Assembly: GCF_964340395.1 (NCBI RefSeq)
Contig: NC_135552.1
Location: forward strand, 5,001 to 69,000
From: Glandiceps talaboti
Lineage: Eukaryota > Hemichordata > Enteropneusta > Spengelidae
Direction: 5' to 3'
DNA length: 64,000 nucleotides
The translations under genes were made by a program, and so were the position numbers. Below are positions 48,101 to 59,934 of the stretch, piece by piece; within the stretch, counting starts at the first letter, position 1, and each line of letters starts with the position of its first letter. The notes below the pieces were generated by a model. It searched no databases and was not told where the DNA came from. It worked only from the letters and a program-made list of their open reading frames with translations.

Positions 48101-49198
48101 ATATAATATACTAGTCACACTATATAATGTACTTGTCACTCTATATAATGTACTAGTCATACTACATAATGTACTAGTCATACTATATAATGTACTAGTC
48201 ATACTATATAATGTACTAGTCACTCTATATAATGTACTAGTCACACTATATAATGTACTTGTCACTATATAATGTACTAGTCATACTATATAATGTACTA
48301 GTCACACTATATAATGTACTTGTCACACTATATAATGTACTAGTCATACTATATAATGTACTTGTCACACTATATAATGTACTAGTCATACTATATAATG
48401 TACTAGTCATACTATATAATGTACTAGTCATACTATATAATGTACTAGTCACACTATATAATGTACTTGTCACTCTATATAATATACACTGTACTAGTCA
48501 TACTATATAATGTACTAGTCACACTATATAATATACTTGTCACACTATATAATGTACTAGTCATACTATATAATGTACTAGTCATACTATATAATGTACT
48601 AGTCATACTATATAATGTACTAGTCATACTATATAATGTACTAGTCATACTATATAATGTACTAGTCACACTATATAATGTACTAGTCATACTATGTAAT
48701 GTACTAGTCATACTATATAATGTACTAGTCACTCTATATAATGTACTAGTCATACTATATAATGTACTAGTCACACTATATAATGTACTAGTCATACTAT
48801 ATAATGTACTAGTCACACTATATAATGTACTTGTCACACTATATAATGTACTAGTCATACTATATAATGTACTTGTCACTCTATATAATATACTAGTCAC
48901 TCTATATAATGTACTAGTCATACTATATAATGTACTAGTCATACTATATAATGTACTAGTCACACTATATAATGTTCAAGTCATACTATATAATGTACTT
49001 GTCACTCTATATAATATACTAGTCACTCTATATAATATACTAGTCATACTATATAATGTACTTGTCACTATATAATGTACTAGTCACACTATATAATGTA
49101 CTTGTCACTATATAATGTACTAGTCATACTATATAATGTACTAGTCACACTATATAATGTACTTGTCACACTATATAATGTACTAGTCATACTATATA
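45137..49198. repeat. 21-bp satellite array, left part
   Basis: Unit ATGTACTAGTCATACTATATA with frequent variants CACACT, CACTCT and TTGTCA. Because 21 is a multiple of three and the unit has no stop in some frames on either strand, long (MTSTLYS)n and (NVLVTLY)n frames appear; these are by-products. About 45783-45983 and 46104-46304 are near-identical blocks 321 bp apart. Confidence 0.97.
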
Positions 49199-51775
49199 AG
49201 GGCGGCCCTTTTTATTTTTCTGTTTCTCATCTCCCGACCGACCCTAATTTGCAGCTCCGACATCAGAAAAAAAAAAGTTTTTTTATTACCGACCGACCCC
49301 TGAGCACAGCAAAATTGTAAGGTTCCTCATGGCGTCTTAGACCAGTTCTGCCGAGGAAACGACCTTGCGACATTAATTTTCCCACCTTGCGTCGCTTTGG
49401 CGCATTCATTTTACGGCAGACATCAAAATTATCTAAGTCCACGGCCGGACCAGGCCAGGCCCAGACTCGACGTCAATCCCACAAGAAGTATACTGACTGG
49501 TAATAAGATATATAATATAAGATCATATAAGATCAGTGACAACGCGCAGTTCTATTGTTAACATAAAAAATGCCACAAAGAGATCAACTTTGATAAACTT
49601 AATCTACAAATTAAAACATTAGAGGGAGTAGATGAGACGTCGAAATGGACGTCTCTCGTCACCATGTTTTGTCTACCGTCACTGTCGTGACCTCTGACCT
49701 AATCACTGACGTGTGCGAAACACTGAACTTGCTACCGGAACATCTATCTGCCACAGCTCAGAAGCCTTAGTAAACCAAATTTATGGAACAGATTGTGATT
49801 TTCATTTGTTGATGGGTTAAATTAAATGAGTACATGTGTATTTTGATTCCGAAAAGCTGTGTTAGGGGATCGTGTTGCATGATGTTGACAGTGACACATG
49901 TGAATGTTGGCACTGAATCAACGCGTAATCACTGGCATGGCCACTATAGACGGCCGATGCATGTGCGCCCGGTCAGACATGAAGAACGAACTTGTTGTGC
50001 AAATCAGAAAAAAATTAATGTGGTATTTACAGAGCATCCCAACTTTGACGTTGTTGATAGTTTTAGTTAAAGATTCGAGTTCTGAGTTTCAAGGACACCT
50101 AATGTCAGCTTTCCATATCAAGTTTACAGTGCATATTAAACTATGCTGTCATTTGATATAGCAGGACCAAATCATGATACACAGCCAGTAACGGTTAATT
50201 AATAAAAAATAAATTATTTTAAAGTTTGTTTGACTATTATTTGTAAGTTTTTCGTTCAAATTTGGCACTTTTTAAAGTCAGGGATTTTTTTCTTCAAAAT
50301 GTCATGAATTTGAAGAGGGAATATGATAAACACAGCAGTGTACTAACAATTTAAAAAATGAAACAAGTGGTTACAAGTTTAGGATTTCTCAAAGTTTTTA
50401 TTCAATTATATGTTCACTGTGACTTATTTTGAAGTTGTTCTTTGTCCTTGTCTGAAAAAAAGGAATTATAAATTTGAGCACTGCTATTCATTGATATTCA
50501 GATTAAAAATTGTGACTACCTGGCTGTCCAATTTTTCTAAACAATATATAATATACTCTGTAGAAATGACTTAAAATTACATAATCTTAATTGCTTTCTT
50601 TTTCTAAGGTGTAATGTGTAGTACACAATTTTCAAAAAATAGCTTACTGGGAACTGTTATTATGAATGGAATTTTTTTATGTAGTTAGGTAATGGTCTAT
50701 ACGTAATGGAATATCTCAGACCACAGTATCTCTATAGTGGTCTGAGATAATTTATATGGATATTTCATAGACAATAATAATTGATCCCACTCCCTGTCAA
50801 ATGACACCACTTTTTGGAACCAAGGGGCCTTTGTCCCCACTGTTGGAAACCTTGGCAGAACACCGCTGTCTAACCCCCCTCCCCCACCCACCCACCCACC
50901 CCCTTTGTTACGTCAGAGCAGCATGTGTCTTTCATCATGGCTGAAGCCGTTGAGGTTTCATGAGGGACAGGGCTCAAAATTAATACTGTCACGCGGTACA
51001 TTTTGCTGCAATGTAATAATAGCTCAGAATATTTCCATCATTGGTAAAAGTCATACTGCATTCCTAATTTCTTGACCAGTTTTTAGCTTTAAATCAGTTG
51101 TATCATCAGGGAAATGACCGACTCCATAGCGTTTCATGACCCATGACATGCATGACCTTGGAAGACATTCCGATGTTTACATTATTACTTTTAATTACAC
51201 TTAAACAGTAAATCCCAAAGGAGTTATGAGTTCTAGAAATGTTTACATGTTATCTGGTGGATTATTTTGACAAGTTCACACTGAAGAAAAATGTTTCATA
51301 GAAGTAATGATTTATATAAATGAAAATTCATCTAGCACACTGATGACAATCACGTAGGTGTTTCAAAAAGTTACATACTAAAGTTCAAATTGGATAACTT
51401 GAAAAAAATGTTAGCGATGGCAATACCACTTTGATTAATAGGACGAATGTATTAGTACTCCTGATAAAATCATACAATAGTTCATGGCTACAGATATACA
51501 CCCATCAGGATGATAAGTATTCAATCATCTTCTTACAAAGTTGTTCTACGGACTTGTCAACCTTGCTAAAATGAAGGAAAGAGACTTGTAACAAGGAATT
51601 CAATAAAGAGAAGAGAAAAGAAGTTGTATAGAGAGTAACAGGACAGAAAGGACAGAGAATAGAACTGAAAAAATACAGATTTTTTTTTCTTGCCCCCTTT
51701 TTTTTTATTTCGCCGCCCGCCCCGCCTGACTATTCCATTGGAGATGAGAAACAAAAAAAAAAACAACCTCACCCT
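49199..51775. mobile_element. 2.6-kb TA-flanked insertion in the 21-bp satellite
   Basis: The satellite phase is interrupted cleanly: the left flank ends ACTATATA and the right flank starts TAATGTAC, consistent with a TA or TAA target duplication. The two ends are imperfect inverted repeats, starting AGGGCGGCCC on the left and AGGGTGAGG on the inverted right, then poly-T, then TGTTTCTCATCTCC in both. Inside lies copy 2 of the 1.5-kb block and about 900 bases of further non-coding DNA including a CCCACCCACC tract at 50876-50903. TA targets suggest a Tc1/mariner-like non-autonomous element, but no transposase is seen. Confidence 0.6.
49371..50868. repeat. 1.5-kb duplicated block, copy 2
   Basis: Diverged direct copy of 43590-45136 lying inside the 2.6-kb insertion. 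It has the same order of landmarks, including the CTCAGACCA hairpin at about 50713-50748. Confidence 0.85.
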
Positions 51776-54700
51776 AATGTACTTGTCACACTATATAATA
51801 TACTAGTCATACTATATAATGTACTTGTCACACTATATAATGTACTAGTCATACTATATAATGTACTTGTCACACTATATAATGTACTAGTCATACTATA
51901 TAATGTACTTGTCACACTATATAATGTACTAGTCATACTACAATGTATATAATGTACTAGTCATACTATATAATGTACTAGTCATACTATATAATGTACT
52001 AGTCATACTATATAATGTACTAGTCACACTATATAATGTACTAGTCATACTATATAATGTACTAGTCATACTATATAATGTACTTGTCACACTATATAAT
52101 GTACTAGTCATACTATATAATGTACTTGTCATACTATATAATGTACTAGTCATACTATATAATGTACTTGTCACACTATATAATGTACTAGTCATACTAT
52201 ATAATGTACTAGTCATACTATATAATGTACTAGTCATACTATATAATGTACTAGTCACACTATATAATGTACTAGTCATACTATATAATGTACTAGTCAC
52301 ACTATATAATGTACTTGTCACACTATATAATGTACTAGTCATACTATATAATGTACTAGTCATACTATATAATGTACTAGTCATACTATATAATGTACTA
52401 GTCATACTATATAATGTACTAGTCACACTATATAATGTACTTGTCACTCTATATAATATACACTGTACTAGTCATACTATATAATGTACTAGTCACACTA
52501 TATAATGTACTAGTCATACTATATAATGTACTAGTCATACTATATAATGTACTAGTCATACTATATAATGTACTAGTCATACTATATAATGTACTAGTCA
52601 CTCTATATAATGTACTAGTCACACTATATAATGTACTAGTCATACTATGTAATGTACTAGTCATACTATATAATGTACTAGTCACTCTATATAATGTACT
52701 AGTCATACTATATAATGTACTAGTCACACTATATAATGTACTAGTCATACTATATAATGTACTAGTCACACTATATAATGTACTTGTCACACTATATAAT
52801 GTACTAGTCATACTATATAATGTACTTGTCACTCTATATAATATACTAGTCACTCTATATAATGTACTAGTCATACTATATAATGTACTAGTCATACTAT
52901 ATAATGTACTAGTCACACTATATAATGTTCAAGTCATACTATATAATGTACTTGTCACTCTATATAATATACTAGTCACTCTATATAATATACTAGTCAT
53001 ACTATATAATGTACTAGTCATACTATATAATGTACTAGTCACACTATATAATATACTAGTCACTCTATATAATATACTAGTCATACTATATAATGTACTA
53101 GTCATACTATATAATGTACTAGTCACTCTATATAATATACTAGTCACTCTATATAATATACTAGTCATACTATATAATGTACTAGTCATACTATATAATG
53201 TACTTGTCATACTATATAATGTACTAGTCATACTATATAATGTACTAGTCATACTATATAATGTACTAGTCATACTATATAATGTACTAGTCATACTATA
53301 TAATGTACTAGTCATACTATATAATGTACTAGTCACACTATATAATGTACTAGTCATACTATATAATGTACTAGTCACACTATATAATGTACTTGTCACA
53401 CTATATAATGTACTAGTCATACTATATAATGTACTAGTCATACTATATAATGTACTAGTCATACTATATAATGTACTAGTCATACTATATAATGTACTAG
53501 TCACACTATATAATGTACTTGTCACTCTATATAATATACACTGTACTAGTCATACTATATAATGTACTAGTCACACTATATAATGTACTAGTCATACTAT
53601 ATAATGTACTAGTCATACTATATAATGTACTAGTCATACTATATAATGTACTAGTCATACTATACAATGTACTAGTCACTCTATATAATGTACTAGTCAC
53701 ACTATATAATGTACTAGTCATACTATGTAATGTACTAGTCATACTATATAATGTACTAGTCACTCTATATAATGTACTAGTCATACTATATAATGTACTA
53801 GTCACACTATATAATGTACTAGTCATACTATATAATGTACTAGTCACACTATATAATGTACTTGTCACACTATATAATGTACTAGTCATACTATATAATG
53901 TACTTGTCACTCTATATAATATACTAGTCACTCTATATAATGTACTAGTCATACTATATAATGTACTAGTCATACTATATAATGTACTAGTCACACTATA
54001 TAATGTTCAAGTCATACTATATAATGTACTTGTCACTCTATATAATATACTAGTCACTCTATATAATATACTAGTCATACTATATAATGTACTAGTCATA
54101 CTATATAATGTACTAGTCACACTATATAATATACTAGTCACTCTATATAATATACTAGTCATACTATATAATGTACTAGTCATACTATATAATGTACTAG
54201 TCACTCTATATAATATACTAGTCACTCTATATAATATACTAGTCACACTATATAATATACTAGTCACTCTATATAATATACTAGTCATACTATATAATAT
54301 ACTAGTCATACTATATAATGTACTAGTCACTCTATATAATATACTAGTCACTCTATATAATATACTAGTCATACTATATAATGTACTAGTCATACTATAT
54401 AATGTACTTGTCACTCTATATAATATACTAGTCACTCTATATAATATACTAGTCATACTATATAATGTACTAGTCATACTATATAATGTACTAGTCATAC
54501 TATATAATGTACTAGTCACACTATATAATATACTAGTCATACTATATAATGTACTTGTCACTCTATATAATGTACTAGTCATACTACATAATGTACTAGT
54601 CATACTATATAATATACTAGTCACACTATATAATGTACTAGTCACACTATATAATGTACTAGTCACACTATATAATGTACTAGTCACACTATATAATGTA

Positions 54701-56347
54701 CTAGTCATACTACATAATGTACTAGTCATACTATATAATGTACTTGTCACTCTATATAATATACTAGTCATACTATATAATGTACTAGTCACACTATATA
54801 ATGTACTAGTCACACTATATAATGTACTAGTCACACTATATAATGTACTAGTCATACTATATAATGTACTAGTCATACTATATAATGTACTAGTCATACT
54901 ATACAATGTACTAGTCACTCTATATAATGTACTAGTCACACTATATAATGTACTAGTCATACTATGTAATGTACTAGTCATACTATGTAATGTACTAGTC
55001 ACTCTATATAATGTACTAGTCATACTATATAATGTACTAGTCACACTATATAATGTACTAGTCATACTATATAATGTACTAGTCACACTATATAATGTAC
55101 TTGTCACACTATATAATGTACTAGTCATACTATATAATGTACTTGTCACTCTATATAATATACTAGTCACTCTATATAATGTACTAGTCATACTATATAA
55201 TGTACTAGTCATACTATATAATGTACTAGTCACACTATATAATGTTCAAGTCATACTATATAATGTACTTGTCACTCTATATAATATACTAGTCACTCTA
55301 TATAATATACTAGTCATACTATATAATGTACTAGTCATACTATATAATGTACTAGTCACACTATATAATATACTAGTCACTCTATATAATATACTAGTCA
55401 TACTATATAATGTACTAGTCATACTATATAATGTACTAGTCACTCTATATAATATACTAGTCACTCTATATAATATACTAGTCACACTATATAATATACT
55501 AGTCACTCTATATAATATACTAGTCATACTATATAATATACTAGTCATACTATATAATGTACTAGTCACTCTATATAATATACTAGTCACTCTATATAAT
55601 ATACTAGTCATACTATATAATGTACTAGTCATACTATATAATGTACTTGTCACTCTATATAATATACTAGTCACTCTATATAATATACTAGTCATACTAT
55701 ATAATGTACTAGTCATACTATATAATGTACTAGTCATACTATATAATGTACTAGTCACACTATATAATATACTAGTCATACTATATAATGTACTTGTCAC
55801 TCTATATAATGTACTAGTCATACTACATAATGTACTAGTCATACTATATAATATACTAGTCACACTATATAATGTACTAGTCACACTATATAATGTACTA
55901 GTCACACTATATAATGTACTAGTCACACTATATAATGTACTAGTCATACTACATAATGTACTAGTCATACTATATAATGTACTTGTCACTCTATATAATA
56001 TACTAGTCATACTATATAATGTACTAGTCACACTATATAATGTACTAGTCACACTATATAATGTACTAGTCACACTATATAATGTACTAGTCATACTATA
56101 TAATGTACTAGTCACACTATATAATGTACTAGTCATACTATGTAATGTACTAGTCATACTATATAATGTACTAGTCACTCTATATAATGTACTAGTCACA
56201 CTATATAATGTACTAGTCACACTATATAATGTACTAGTCATACTATATAATGTACTAGTCATACTATATAATGTACTTGTCACTCTATATAATGTACTAG
56301 TCATACTACATAATGTACTAGTCATACTATATAATGTACTAGTCATA
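51776..56347. repeat. 21-bp satellite array, right part with higher-order repeats
   Basis: The same 21-bp unit as 45137-49198. A rare GTTCAAGTC unit occurs at 52927, 54005 and 55244. The last two are 1239 bp (59 units) apart and their surroundings are nearly identical over more than 1 kb, so large blocks have been copied recently. A second marker (ATATACACTGTACTAGTC) recurs at about 52450 and 53530. A 957-codon frame across this region is a by-product. Confidence 0.97.
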
Positions 56348-56831
56348 CTTACAGTGCTTACAACGTGCCCAAAATACGGCAGCTAGGATTATTACACACA
56401 CCAGGAAATTCGAACACATAACCTCTATTCTGAAACAACTTCATTGGCTTCCATTATCTCATCGTATTGTTTTCAAACTTCTGCTCATCACTTACAAAGC
56501 CCTAAATGGAATCTCTCCACGATATCTCAAGAACTTAATTACACCTCGTTCTTCATTACGCACTCTTCGTTTATTGGATAAATGCCATCTGCATACACCC
56601 AAATGGAATCTGGTTTCCTATGGTCGCCGCTCCTTCTCTTCAGCAGCTCCTGAACTTTGGAACTCTCTACCCCTGGACATTAAAACCTCTCCCAATGTTA
56701 ACATTTTCAAAAGACGCTTGAAAACCCACATATTTCAGAGAGCTTTTTCATCTCCTTTCTAACTCTAAGCGCCACTGAACATTGTCTTCTTTGGATATTT
56801 GGCGCTATATAAATTTATTAGATAGATAGAT
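56348..56831 (+). mobile_element. 5'-truncated LINE fragment, same family as 15162-15653
   Basis: From CAG at 56352 an open frame of about 136 codons to the stop at 56762 encodes the ORF2 C-terminus of a CR1-type LINE. It shows LQRAQNTAARI, LHWLPLSHRI, a YKALNG segment and LWNSLPLDI. A short 3' UTR with GCGCTATATAAATTTATTAG follows and the copy ends in (GATA)n at about 56817-56835. It lies within the 21-bp satellite, whose diverged units resume to its right. Its truncation point is within about ten bases of that of the copy in the Polinton. Confidence 0.9.
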
Positions 56832-57153
56832 AGATAATGTACTTGTCACACTATGTAATGTACTAATTACACTATATAATGTATTACTAGTCACACTACA
56901 TGTACGTGTACAGAATATACTCGTCACACTACATGTGTATAATGTAGTAGTCACACTACATTTACATTTTGTATATACATGTAACATACTTTCACTTTTT
57001 TCAGTTCACTTGTACATACATTGTAGTTTAGTGAAAGAATAAGAAACAGGGTTTCTCCTGTACTCATAAATAGAAGATTACTATGCCATTAAATTCATTT
57101 AATTATATTAATATTGATGTCTAATTTGCCAGTGTTTTCCCTTCTCTTCCTAG
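56832..57153. repeat. Diverged end of the 21-bp satellite, then unique sequence
   Basis: About six decayed satellite units up to roughly 56960, then AT-rich sequence leading to a pyrimidine-rich splice acceptor at 57153. Confidence 0.7.
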
Positions 57154-57280
57154 TGAGAACTTAATTCTGATGTACTGAAGTTGAAGGAAAATGGCGTCTT
57201 TGTTTGACCAGTATGAACAGGCCTCGGCCAGGTCAACATCATCCACACAGAACTTTGCAAGAGGAAATGTACCAGAACCA
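57154..57280 (+). CDS. Candidate first coding exon of an unidentified host gene
   Basis: A strong acceptor (TTTTCCCTTCTCTTCCTAG) ends at 57153. After 37 bases of leader an ATG at 57191 opens 30 codons (MASLFDQYEQASARSTSSTQ and ten more) up to a GTAAGT donor at 57281. The exon ends in phase 0. The peptide is polar, Ser/Thr-rich and without a signal peptide. I do not recognise the family. The next exon candidate is at 62816-62889, whose phase-0 start fits. Confidence 0.55.
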
Positions 57281-57317
57281 GTAAGTTCTGAATTAACTCA
57301 TGGGAGAAGTCAGGGTA

Positions 57318-57440
57318 TGGGGTGGGAATGGGTTGACATACATGTGTACATGTACATGTACATGTACATGTACATGTACATGTATGGGGTGGGAATGGGC
57401 TGATGAGTGTGGGAATGGGGTGGGAATGGGTTGATTAGCA
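57318..57440. repeat. G-rich minisatellite fragment and (ACATGT)n
   Basis: GGGGTGGGAATGGGTTGA units flank an (ACATGT)n hexamer tract at about 57341-57386. The G-rich unit is the same as in the larger array at 58893-59780. Confidence 0.85.
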
Positions 57441-57639
57441 TGAAAGGTTCAGTGGTTGGGTCCGCATATGTAATCATCTTGCTACCTCATGTTTGAACTC
57501 ACTCTACAAAATTATATCTAGAACTAGTCTTGTGTGATCCAATAACAGCCTAATATCCAGTTACTGACAGTTAGAATCAGTGTGAAAACACCCACACACA
57601 GTGTATAATGATAAATGTTTTATTAAAATTTCCAGACAC

Positions 57640-57806
57640 CCCCCACCCCACTAGTATGTTTATTATCATACTCACTGTATGTATATGTATATATTGTACT
57701 TGTGTAAATTGTTTGTAAATTATGTTTTGAGCCGAAAGACAAATTTCCGCATTCATATACGGATAATAAAGTTTTGAATTGAATTGAATTGAATTGAATT
57801 GAATTG
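57640..57806 (+). mobile_element. LINE or SINE 3' end with (GAATT)n tail
   Basis: A short 3'-end-like sequence with GGATAATAAAGTTTTGAATT ends in about six GAATT repeats at 57774-57806, typical of a non-LTR element tail. No coding part is present. Confidence 0.6.
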
Positions 57807-57911
57807 AAAAGAAACTACTAAAACAATGAACTGTGATGCCATTGACACTCACAGACATTGATGATACTTCCATCATGCATACATATTTAGATTAGATCAA
57901 AAGCTGTTTTA

Positions 57912-58331
57912 CCATAGACCCTCCACCAACAGGATACGCAACTGCGGTAAACATCAAAGGATCTCTGAATGTTTGTTTGCATACATTAAGCTAAATAAAC
58001 ATTTCCTGTCCGTTTCCGAGTTGTTTACACTCACTGTGACTCGGTGATAGTTACTAGCTATCCGACATGTTTTTGACTAAATTCTCTGACCATTTCGAAA
58101 TTTTCAACTGGTTGAAGACCCGGCCCCAACAAGATATATAGTATTTTAGGTAAATGCATACATAGTCTTGTCGTGTATTTTGTTGTTCTATGGCATGAAA
58201 AGAAGAATTGATTGCGTAAGCTATCCATTGTTTGCGATTGTTGCAGTATGCTTTGAGTACAGTGTTTCATTCATCACGGTTGTAACCCGATTTCTCTCAG
58301 TCAGAAATGATTCTTGGTGGAGGGTCTATGG
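57912..58331. mobile_element. 420-bp MITE
   Basis: Perfect 18-bp terminal inverted repeats CCATAGACCCTCCACCAA are flanked by a TTTTA direct repeat (57907-57911 and 58332-58336). There is no coding potential. The superfamily is not determined. Confidence 0.75.
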
Positions 58332-58352
58332 TTTTACATATATTCATTTTCA

Positions 58353-58460
58353 GGGCTCAAAATTAACTTTTTTAGTTGGTAGTCACTTTGACTACCACTT
58401 TTTGAAACTGGTAGTCAAAAGGGAAGATTTGGTAGTCATTCTTTTTTTCAGCATTTAATA
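58353..58460. mobile_element. End of an hAT-like element related to 27968-29415
   Basis: It starts CAGGGCTCAAAATTAAC and is followed by GGTAGTCA...TGACTACCA hairpin motifs, the same design as the nested element at 27968. No matching opposite end is seen nearby, so it is a solo end or truncated copy. Confidence 0.5.
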
Positions 58461-58892
58461 ATTTATGCATAAACAAAACATTAAGTAATAAACGTTCTGA
58501 TAACACCCAAGTTTTTTTCACGAAATTAGTGACATTCATATTATGCAAACATTTTTTACACTCATTCAGTCACACACACATGTGTGTACATGTACAAACA
58601 CCCCCCAAATTACGTACTTTCCATGTTGTAGTTTATTTCACTGAATCAACAACGGTGTGAAGTGTAGAGTTACACATAATGATTAGTGGCTCATTCCATT
58701 TCGGGTGTGTGGGTTGCTTGTCAAACTTATAACACAAATGCTTTTAAATCTGAGCATTTATGCTATTTATTGTTATTTACTTTGTAAAATATAAAATGTG
58801 ATACAATGAAAAATACACATGGTCACCATCCATTTCAGTTTCATAACATGCTATGACCCAAACCCTAGAGAGAAATGGTATTTGCCAAGGCA

Positions 58893-59780
58893 CGGGTGGG
58901 AATGGTTGATGAGTGTGGAAATGGTTGATGAGTGTGGGAATGAGTTGCCAAGTGTGGGTATTGGGTGGGAATGGTTGATGAGTGTGGGAATGGGTTGAGG
59001 AGTGGGGGTATTGGGTTGACAAGTGTGGGTATTGGGTGGAAATGGTTGATGAGTGTGGGAATGAGTTGAGGAGTGTGGGTATTGGGTTGACAAGTGTGGG
59101 TATTGGGTGGGAATGGTTGATGAGTGTGGGAATGAGTTGCCAAGTGTGGGTATTGGGTGGGAATGGTTGATGAGTGTGGGAATGAGTTGAGGAGTGGGGG
59201 TATTGGGTTGACAAGTGTGGGTATTGGGTGGAAATGGTTGATGAGTGTGGGAATGAGTTGAGGAGTGTGGGTATTGGGTTGACAAGTGTGGGTATTGGGT
59301 GGGAATGGTTGATGAGTGTGGGAATGAGTTGCCAAGTGTGGGTATTGGGTGGGAATGGTTGATGAGTGTGGGAATGAGTTGAGGAGTTGGGGTATTGGGT
59401 GGGAATGGGGTGATGAGTGTGGAATGGGTTGACGAGTGGGGGTATTGGGTGGGAATGGGGTGATGAGTGTGGGAACGAGTTGACGAGAGTTGGATTGGGT
59501 TGGTTAGTGTAGGTATTGGGTGGGAATGGTTGATGAGTGTGGGAATGAGCTGAGTGTGGGTATTGGGGGGAATGTTGATGAGTGTGAGAATGGACGGGAA
59601 TGGAGTGGAAATGGTTAGTGTTTGAATGGGATGGGAATGGGTTGACATGTATGGGAATAGGTTGATAAGTGGGTATGGTGGGAGTGGTTGGTGTGTGGGA
59701 ATGGGGTGGGTATGAGTTGATATGTGTGGGAATACGTGTAGGTTGATAAGTGGGTATGGTGGGAGTGGTTGGTGTGTTTG
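58893..59780. repeat. G-rich minisatellite
   Basis: Tandem units of about 20-25 bp such as GTGTGGGAATGAGTTGA, GGAGTGTGGGTATTGGGT and GGGAATGGTTGATGA. They are grouped into blocks of several units that repeat with little change between about 58960 and 59400. His/Thr/Pro-rich frames on the minus strand are by-products. Confidence 0.95.
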
Positions 59781-59934
59781 AGTATTGAGATGGAGAAATA
59801 TTTTTGAAATGTGGGTATAGAAGAAGAGATGGGTAAAATATACATGTAGGTATGTGGAGGGGGTAGGTAAGGTTGAGTGTTGATGTGAGGTTGAAGAGTT
59901 TTGGTATATATATTATAATATATTATATATATTG

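Noticed and set aside
53513-56386. 957-codon open frame of (NVLVTLY/NVLVILY)n
   Set aside because: It is the 21-bp satellite read in frame; equally long frames exist on the other strand and the frame ends in LINE sequence.
58777-59648. His/Thr/Pro-rich frames of up to 265 codons
   Set aside because: Minus-strand reading of the G-rich minisatellite; three overlapping frames give the same repeat.
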